Shown here one piece after another: positions 1-4,621 of a DNA stretch of 5,708 bases. Source of the DNA: an uncultured Lachnospiraceae bacterium. Lineage in GTDB: Bacteria > Bacillota_A > Clostridia > Lachnospirales > Lachnospiraceae. The stretch lies in the NCBI GenBank assembly GCA_902780985.1, contig CACZHN010000160.1, forward strand, positions 1 to 5,708, given 5' to 3'. Position numbers and translations under genes: made by a program. Positions within the stretch are counted from its first letter, which is position 1. Each line of letters begins with the position of its first letter. The notes under the pieces were generated by a model that worked only from the letters and a program-made list of their open reading frames with translations, had not been told where the DNA came from and made no database searches.

Positions 1-56
1 TCCTGTTATCGAGATATATCATAGCCGGTGTTGCACTTGGTGGTGTAAAGAGCTAA
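1..56 (+). CDS. C-terminal end of a probable MalG-type sugar ABC transporter permease (partial)
   Basis: Only the last 17 codons are in the window, read in the frame starting at base 3 and ending at the TAA at 54-56. The peptide is LLSRYIIAGVALGGVKS. Carbohydrate ABC permeases of the MalG/CUT1 type typically end in a pattern of the form (Q/S)(R/K)Y-hydrophobic-x-G-x-x-x-G-x-VK(G/S), just after the last membrane helix, and this tail fits that pattern well. If correct, the protein is an inner-membrane subunit that moves a sugar or oligosaccharide together with a partner permease, a binding lipoprotein and an ATPase, all of which would lie to the left of the window. A strong terminator 7 bases after the stop suggests this is the last gene of its operon. 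The identification rests on a very short stretch; another membrane protein is possible. Confidence 0.55.
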   Translation, partial: LLSRYIIAGVALGGVKS

Positions 57-63
57 TTATAAA

Positions 64-99
64 GACCCGAACGTCTGAGAGACGTTCGGGTCCTTTTTT
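64..99 (+). terminator. Strong intrinsic terminator between convergent genes
   Basis: A perfect 12-bp stem (GACCCGAACGTC at 64-75, GACGTTCGGGTC at 81-92) closes on the five-base loop TGAGA and is followed by C and six T residues (94-99). This is a textbook Rho-independent terminator for the plus-strand gene ending at 56. It lies 18 bases beyond the stop codon of the minus-strand lipoprotein gene (118). In that direction the stem is followed by only three T residues and then ATAATT, so it may also end the lipoprotein transcript, but less efficiently. Confidence 0.93.
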
Positions 100-117
100 G
101 TGTCATTCTGAGTTTTA

Positions 118-1581
118 TTAGAATCCTTCGAATTCGGAGATAAGTCTTGTATCATTTAATTCCGATATGCTGTTTGCGTCATTCGGAACTCTGCTGTTAT
201 ATTCTGCTTCGGTGATCTCACTGCCTATTTCGTAGGCCCATACAGGGATACAGCCGCTCTCATAGTATGCTTCCTCGATTGTGTACCAATCGCCGTCGGC
301 GCCGAGTGTGAAATACTGTTTATCGCCGATATTTCCGTTTTCATCATAGTACAGATAGGCCTGAACCGAAGGGAGGAAGATGTCGATATGAGAGTCCAGT
401 TCATACCAGGTGCATGTCATCTTTTCCGCATCATAACTTACGACTTGTACATTTCCGTCGGGATAGATAAGTGTGTTGTCCTTATATGAGCGGGAGAGTG
501 CCAGTCTTCCTTCTGATCCGCAGTATGCATATATATCTACAGGAAAGCCGTAGTACGAAATTATAAGTTCGGGTGTTCCGTCATGATTGATATCATGTAT
601 GGAGTATGACACCTGATCAAGATCCACGTTCGGCCATCCGTAACCTTCGAGACCTGTATATATATCTATGTTATCCCATACGGTGTGATCCACAAAACCG
701 TTCATCTGAGCTTCTTTATAAATGTATATGACATCCTGATAATAAGCCAGAGCGGCATCATATCCGGTTCCCAGAGGATAGGTATTGTCTACAGCCTGAT
801 CTTCACTGAGCTGCTCTTTCTTTATAGGCATAAGACTTACGGATCCGTCTTTTCCGCTTACCGATACGGCGTAATAATATGTTTCTGCACCGGAGGTATA
901 GGAAATGCCGTATTCAGGGAAGTCTCCCCAGAATGTAACTATAGCTTCAAGTGCTTTATCCGCTGTGAGCTGAGCTTCTTCATGAGCTACGCGATAAAGG
1001 AAATATGCATTTCCGTCATCATCGACATCATACATCTGAAGTGTCATGAGCCTGACGTCTTTTATCGGTGCATCGGTGCGGAATACCAGAGACTGAGATA
1101 CGGAATCCGGAGATGAAATATCCACCGAGATAGTATTGCCGGAGTCGAGATTTATATCGGATCCGTAGTTAACAGTGACGGTGGCCGGTGTATCGGATCC
1201 TGTGTCCTCTGTTGTTTCGGTAGATGCCTCTGTGCTTAAGGCCTCCATGGAGTTATCGGTCCTTACTTCCAGTTTTACGTCATGATCCGGCATGGTGAAT
1301 TCGATACGATATCCTTTGCCGTCTTCGAATGTTACATTCAGCTGCTTGTCGTCAAGATAGAAGGTGTAGTTCGTATCGGTGGCGATCATGGTGTAATCGT
1401 AATACAGGGTGATCTCTTTGCCCGGCCGGTAGGATTTCTTAGCACCGGTGTAGCAATCCTTGCTTCCGCAATAGTCAACGCTGTATTTTACTATGGCTTC
1501 TTCGGTGGTGGCTTCCTCTTTTCCGCAGGAAGTCAGTACCATCATCATAATGATCATGATAAAAACGGTTAATCTCTTCAT
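118..1581 (-). CDS. Secreted lipoprotein of unknown function with a calcium-loop motif
   Basis: This encodes a 487-residue predicted lipoprotein. The N-terminus (MKR followed by a Met/Ile-rich hydrophobic stretch) ends in the lipobox LTSC, so signal peptidase II would cleave before Cys19 and the protein would be lipid-anchored on the outer face of the membrane. Residues about 31-106 form a beta-rich unit ending in FTMPDHDVKLEV, a signature resembling the small repeat domains of Gram-positive surface proteins. A Ser/Thr/Glu-rich linker (about 112-133) follows. A beta-rich middle domain spans about 136-255, and a C-terminal domain of about 275-487 contains DINHDGTPE (330-338), which has Asp/Asn/Asp/Glu spacing like an EF-hand or FG-GAP calcium loop. 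I see no catalytic motif and do not recognise a named family. The ATG at 1581 is chosen because AAAGGA lies 9 bases upstream and the signal peptide begins there. An in-frame TTG at 1614 would add 11 residues and break the signal peptide layout. Confidence 0.88.
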   Translation of the reverse strand: MKRLTVFIMIIMMMVLTSCGKEEATTEEAIVKYSVDYCGSKDCYTGAKKSYRPGKEITLYYDYTMIATDTNYTFYLDDKQLNVTFEDGKGYRIEFTMPDHDVKLEVRTDNSMEALSTEASTETTEDTGSDTPATVTVNYGSDINLDSGNTISVDISSPDSVSQSLVFRTDAPIKDVRLMTLQMYDVDDDGNAYFLYRVAHEEAQLTADKALEAIVTFWGDFPEYGISYTSGAETYYYAVSVSGKDGSVSLMPIKKEQLSEDQAVDNTYPLGTGYDAALAYYQDVIYIYKEAQMNGFVDHTVWDNIDIYTGLEGYGWPNVDLDQVSYSIHDINHDGTPELIISYYGFPVDIYAYCGSEGRLALSRSYKDNTLIYPDGNVQVVSYDAEKMTCTWYELDSHIDIFLPSVQAYLYYDENGNIGDKQYFTLGADGDWYTIEEAYYESGCIPVWAYEIGSEITEAEYNSRVPNDANSISELNDTRLISEFEGF

Positions 1582-1590
1582 AATCGGTTT

Positions 1591-1597
1591 TCCTTTC
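1591..1597 (-). promoter_or_regulatory. Ribosome binding site that sets the lipoprotein start
   Basis: On the minus strand the sequence GAAAGGA ends 9 bases before the ATG at 1581. This supports that ATG over the in-frame TTG at 1614, which has no comparable purine block at the right distance. Confidence 0.7.
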
Positions 1598-1632
1598 TCG
1601 GGTAAAACAGTCAAATAACCAGTAATATCCTA

Positions 1633-1661
1633 ATTATAAGCCCTACATTCCCCCGAAAAAC
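1633..1661 (-). promoter_or_regulatory. Probable sigma-A promoter of the lipoprotein gene
   Basis: A perfect TATAAT box is read on the minus strand at 1638-1633. Seventeen bases further upstream (1661-1656) lies GTTTTT, a poor -35 box. The predicted transcript start near 1626 gives a leader of about 45 bases. The strong -10 with a weak -35 suggests either modest constitutive expression or dependence on an activator. The -10 box is clear; the -35 is a guess. Confidence 0.5.
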
Positions 1662-1683
1662 ATCTATTTGAATGATACAGAAG

Positions 1684-1701
1684 GAATTTTCAAAAAAATT
1701 C
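1684..1701. repeat. AT-rich inverted repeat in the divergent intergenic region
   Basis: GAATTTT (1684-1690) and AAAATTC (1695-1701) are perfect reverse complements separated by CAAA. The element lies between the lipoprotein promoter and the start of dgt, upstream of the minus-strand -10. It could be a binding site for a dimeric regulator, or a chance palindrome in AT-rich DNA. It is too weak and lacks the T-run expected of a terminator. Confidence 0.35.
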
Positions 1702-1760
1702 GTCCAAAATCATAATAAAAAAAGAGTATTTTATTCACTTTTGTAGAATAACTGTATTAG
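1688..1760 (+). promoter_or_regulatory. Region likely to hold the dgt-dnaG-rpoD promoter; exact boxes unclear
   Basis: An operon of three housekeeping genes needs a promoter in this gap, but no consensus pair is present. Candidates are TTTCAA (1688-1693) with CATAAT (1711-1716) at 17-base spacing, and -10-like TAGAAT (1744-1749) or TATTAG (1755-1760) with only weak upstream hexamers such as TTCACT (1734-1739). The first pair would give a leader of about 80 bases, the others about 35-50. A run of seven T residues at 1767-1773 falls inside any of these leaders but has no hairpin before it, so I do not call an attenuator. Confidence 0.25.
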
Positions 1761-1791
1761 AGACGCTTTTTTTGTTGGATTTACATCGAAT

Positions 1792-1798
1792 GAGGTGA
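1792..1798 (+). promoter_or_regulatory. Ribosome binding site that decides between two ATGs of dgt
   Basis: GAGGTGA matches the anti-Shine-Dalgarno well. Two consecutive in-frame ATGs follow, at 1800 and 1803. From the end of GAGG there are 4 bases to the first and 7 to the second, so the second ATG is the better placed start. Confidence 0.7.
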
Positions 1799-1802
1799 AA
1801 TG

Positions 1803-2810
1803 ATGACGATAAGAGAGAAGTTTGAGAAAGAGGAGCATGAGAGACTGTCCGAATTTGCGTCGAAAAGCGACGAAACCAGAGGACGTGATTATGAGGATGA
1901 GGAATGCGATATAAGAACTTCATATCAGAGAGACAGGGATAAGCTTATTCATTCCAAATCTTTCCGAAGGATGAAGCATAAGACCCAGGTTTTTCTGGCG
2001 CCTTACGGGGATCATTACAGAACCCGCCTTACCCATACTTTGGAAGTTGCACAGCTGGCAAGAACTATTGCCAAGGCCATCAGGGCAAATGAAGATCTGA
2101 CGGAAGCCATCGCCTTGGGCCATGATATCGGACATACACCCTTCGGTCATGTAGGAGAGAGAACTCTTACGGCCTGCAGCGGAAGACTCTTCAGTCATAA
2201 CGAGCAGAGCGTCAGAGTAGTTGAAAGGATCGAGAAAGACGGAAGAGGCCTTAACCTTACATGGGAGGTCCGTGACGGAATAAGAAATCACAAGACAAGC
2301 CTGTGTCCGTCTACATTGGAAGGAAAGATAGTAAGAATAGCCGATAAGATCGCCTATGTAAATCATGATATCGACGACGGTATACGTGCGGGTGTTTTGA
2401 ATGAGGAAGCACTTCCAAAGGAATGCACAGATATACTGGGACATTCCACGAGAGACAGGATCAATACCATTATCCTCAGCGTGGTGGAGCATTCCATGGA
2501 TAAACCCGAGATCGATATGGATGATCAGGTTAAAGCAGCTCTCTTTAATATGAGAAAATATCTTTTCGATGCGATGTATGCCAACCCGGTGGTAAAAGCC
2601 GAGGAGGTAAAAGCGGCTAAAATACTTGAAATCCTGTACGGTTATTATCTGGAAAGGCCTGAGGAAATGCCGGCTGAGTTTAAACAGATGCTGGATGAGG
2701 GCGAAGATAAGATAACCGTTGTATGCGACTATATAGCGGGAATGACGGATAACTTCGCGGTTGAGAAGTTCCAGGAACTTTACATCCCGAGGAGCTGGAG
2801 CATCGTATAG
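1803..2810 (+). CDS. dgt: dGTPase-like HD-domain dNTP triphosphohydrolase
   Basis: This encodes a 335-residue cytoplasmic protein of the deoxyguanosinetriphosphate triphosphohydrolase-like family. Family members cleave dNTPs to the deoxynucleoside and triphosphate, trimming nucleotide pools. The family hallmarks are in order: CDIRT and QRDRDKLIHSKSFRRMKHKTQVF (about 36-64), RTRLTHTLEV with His78, the HD signature GHDIGHTPFGH with His107/Asp108, HNEQS with His132, NLTWEVRDGI, and ADKIAYVNHD with Asp181. His78, His107-Asp108 and Asp181 should form the metal site. The end DYIAGMTDNFAVEKFQELY is also typical, and the length fits the short Firmicutes form. It is the first gene of a tight operon with dnaG (35-base gap) and rpoD. 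The start at 1803 follows from Shine-Dalgarno spacing; 1800 would add one Met. The substrate range of this short subfamily (dGTP only or all dNTPs) cannot be read from sequence. Confidence 0.95.
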   Translation: MTIREKFEKEEHERLSEFASKSDETRGRDYEDEECDIRTSYQRDRDKLIHSKSFRRMKHKTQVFLAPYGDHYRTRLTHTLEVAQLARTIAKAIRANEDLTEAIALGHDIGHTPFGHVGERTLTACSGRLFSHNEQSVRVVERIEKDGRGLNLTWEVRDGIRNHKTSLCPSTLEGKIVRIADKIAYVNHDIDDGIRAGVLNEEALPKECTDILGHSTRDRINTIILSVVEHSMDKPEIDMDDQVKAALFNMRKYLFDAMYANPVVKAEEVKAAKILEILYGYYLERPEEMPAEFKQMLDEGEDKITVVCDYIAGMTDNFAVEKFQELYIPRSWSIV

Positions 2811-2831
2811 CGCATAATAGGTTGACTTAGA

Positions 2832-2836
2832 GAGGA
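2832..2836 (+). promoter_or_regulatory. Ribosome binding site of dnaG, supporting a TTG start
   Basis: GAGG (2832-2835) lies 10 bases before the TTG at 2846, at the long end of normal spacing. No ATG or GTG in frame gives the conserved primase N-terminus, so the TTG is the real start, and the signal is weaker than those of its neighbours. Confidence 0.7.
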
Positions 2837-2845
2837 AAAAAGAAA

Positions 2846-4606
2846 TTGTTCTATTCGGATGATATAGTTGAAGAAGTAAGAACGCGTAACGATATAGTCG
2901 ATGTCATCTCGGAATATACGGGGCTTAAGAAAGCCGGCAATTCATATAAATGCTGCTGCCCGTTTCATAACGAGAAGACGCCGTCCTTTACGGTAAGCAA
3001 AGAGAAGCAGATGTATCACTGCTTCGGATGCGGAGCCGGAGGAAATGTATATACCTTCGTAATGAAATACGAAAACTTTACATTTCAGGAAGCCATACAG
3101 TTCCTGGCCAAGAGAGCGGGAATAACTCTTCCGGAGAAAGAACTTACCCCTGCCGAGAAAGCAAAGATAGGCAAGAAGCAGGCAATACTTGAAGCCAACA
3201 AGATGGCGGCGGCATACTTCCATTACCTTCTGACCAAGACAGAAAGAGGAAGTAACGCTTATAAGTATTACAGGGAGAGAGGCTACACGGATGAGACGAT
3301 AATGAAGTTCGGCCTCGGATACGCGGACATTTACAGTGACGATCTGTATAAATTCCTGAAGTCCAAAGGGTTCTCGGAGGAAGTCCTCAGAGACGCGGGA
3401 CTGGTGGAAATAGATGAGAGACGCGGCGTACATGATGTATTCTGGAACAGAGTCATAGTACCGATAGCTGATATAAACGATAAGATAATCGCATTCGGCG
3501 GAAGAGTTCTGGGAGACGGACTTCCGAAGTATGTAAATACAAAGGAGACGGATGTCTTTAGTAAGAGCAGAAATCTCTTCGCCATGAATATAGCCAGAAA
3601 GTCCAGAAGACGCGGAGTCATACTCTGCGAAGGGTATATGGACGTTATAGCTCAGCATCAGGCGGGCTTCGACAATGCCATAGCATCCCTGGGTACCGCA
3701 TTTACGGAAGCTCAGGCCGGACTTATCAAGAGATATACCGGCGAAGTATATCTGGCCTACGATAATGACGAAGCGGGACGAAAGGCTTTGATGAGAGCCA
3801 TAGAGATCCTGAGAAATCATGATATGATCCAGAGAGTCATATCCCTTGCTCCGTATAAGGATCCGGACGAGTTCATAAAGAACATGGGTAAGGAAGCCTA
3901 TGAGGAAAGGATCAGGGATGCCATTCCGGGCAGGATATTCGAGATAGACAGGATAGCCTCGGGCTACAATCTGTCGGATCCGGATGAAAAGACCAAGTTC
4001 ATGCACAGTGCGGCGACGCTGCTGGCGGGTATAGAAGATCCGACGGAAAGGACCAATTACATAGAGTCCGTATCCAACCGATACCGCTGTGATACCGGCG
4101 AGCTGAAAAAGCTGGTAACAAAGATCGGGCTGGCGGGGCTGCAGGAGCCGAAAAGTACGGCGACGGAAGAAAGACGAAAGACGGTAGCCGTTAAGGATAA
4201 GAATCCCAACATGGAAGCGGAAGAGTATCTGATGTCGCTGATGATAAGCAACCCGGAGCTTTTCGGAAAGCTGAAGGATGTGATATCCGAAGAGGATTTC
4301 ACGGAAGAAGGCACCGGAAAAGTGGCGGCGGCTGTATTTGCCCAGTACAGGGAAAAGGGCGAGGTTAATCCGGCGGCAATCCTGAATGCATTTGAAGATG
4401 CGGATCTTCAGGAACGGGTGACCGCCATGATGACAAGAACCTTTGACTTCGAGACGGGTCCGGAGGAAATGGCCAAGGCCTTAACGGACATCATCAAGAA
4501 GGTAAAGATAAATAACATAGAAAAGGCACAGCGTTCCGGTACCGGAAGTCAGATAGAGCTGGCCAGAAAAAAGAATGAATTAAGAAATCTAATAATAAAG
4601 CTTTAG
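2846..4606 (+). CDS. dnaG: DNA primase
   Basis: This encodes a 586-residue primase of usual bacterial length. It makes RNA primers at the replication fork for Okazaki fragments and works with the replicative helicase. The N-terminal CHC2 zinc finger has Cys38, His41, Cys59 and Cys62 (CPFHNEKTPSF ... YHCFGCGAGGN). Cys36 and Cys37 directly precede it, giving an unusual CCC run. The RNA-polymerase domain contains FGGR (217-220) and PKYVNTKETDVFSKSRNLF (227-245). The TOPRIM fold shows EGYMD with Glu262 and AYDNDEAG with Asp306 and Asp308, the expected metal-binding residues. A charged, variable linker (about 433-457) leads to the C-terminal helicase-binding domain (about 458-586). The start is TTG, giving MFYSDDIVEEVR, which aligns with the standard DnaG N-terminus. 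Isoleucine is mostly the ATA codon, unlike rpoD. It sits 35 bases after dgt and 15 before rpoD, with no terminator between. Confidence 0.98.
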   Translation: MFYSDDIVEEVRTRNDIVDVISEYTGLKKAGNSYKCCCPFHNEKTPSFTVSKEKQMYHCFGCGAGGNVYTFVMKYENFTFQEAIQFLAKRAGITLPEKELTPAEKAKIGKKQAILEANKMAAAYFHYLLTKTERGSNAYKYYRERGYTDETIMKFGLGYADIYSDDLYKFLKSKGFSEEVLRDAGLVEIDERRGVHDVFWNRVIVPIADINDKIIAFGGRVLGDGLPKYVNTKETDVFSKSRNLFAMNIARKSRRRGVILCEGYMDVIAQHQAGFDNAIASLGTAFTEAQAGLIKRYTGEVYLAYDNDEAGRKALMRAIEILRNHDMIQRVISLAPYKDPDEFIKNMGKEAYEERIRDAIPGRIFEIDRIASGYNLSDPDEKTKFMHSAATLLAGIEDPTERTNYIESVSNRYRCDTGELKKLVTKIGLAGLQEPKSTATEERRKTVAVKDKNPNMEAEEYLMSLMISNPELFGKLKDVISEEDFTEEGTGKVAAAVFAQYREKGEVNPAAILNAFEDADLQERVTAMMTRTFDFETGPEEMAKALTDIIKKVKINNIEKAQRSGTGSQIELARKKNELRNLIIKL

Positions 4607-4614
4607 AGGAGAGG
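4607..4614 (+). promoter_or_regulatory. Tandem Shine-Dalgarno sequence before rpoD
   Basis: AGGAG (4607-4611) and GAGG (4611-4614) overlap, starting directly after the dnaG stop codon. The second lies 7 bases from the ATG at 4622, an ideal distance. This is a much stronger initiation signal than that of dnaG and would allow efficient translation, including by ribosomes that have just terminated on dnaG. Confidence 0.75.
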
Positions 4615-4621
4615 AAAAATC

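Noticed and set aside
1535..1562. CAT/ATG-rich stretch in the signal peptide region as a regulatory repeat
   Set aside because: It is explained by consecutive Met and Ile codons of the hydrophobic core; the inverted symmetry is imperfect.
685..1572. Two plus-strand open frames (685-1116 and 1282-1572) opposite the lipoprotein gene
   Set aside because: The minus-strand reading has a lipobox signal peptide, a ribosome binding site and a coherent domain layout. The plus-strand peptides have none of these.
1582..1614. Upstream TTG start for the lipoprotein (11 extra residues)
   Set aside because: It has no Shine-Dalgarno, and it would put a charged leader before the Lys-Arg and hydrophobic core of the signal peptide. 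The ATG at 1581 has both the signal and the spacing.
1920..2492. 190-codon open frame on the minus strand opposite dgt
   Set aside because: It is antisense to conserved dGTPase motifs, has no recognisable protein features, and is a composition shadow.
2813..2827. CATAAT (2813-2818) and TTGACT (2822-2827) in the dgt-dnaG gap as an internal promoter
   Set aside because: They are in the wrong order to act together. CATAAT has no -35 at 16-18 bases upstream, and TTGACT has no -10 at the proper distance downstream.
2942..4006. Long 354-codon open frame on the minus strand opposite dnaG
   Set aside because: It lies entirely within a well-supported primase gene, its translation shows no domain or signal, and no ribosome binding site is evident. 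It arises from the codon bias of dnaG on the other strand.
4590..4596. TAATAAT just before rpoD as an internal -10 box
   Set aside because: The bases 17 upstream are an A-rich run with no resemblance to a -35 box, and there is no extended -10. AT-rich codons explain it.
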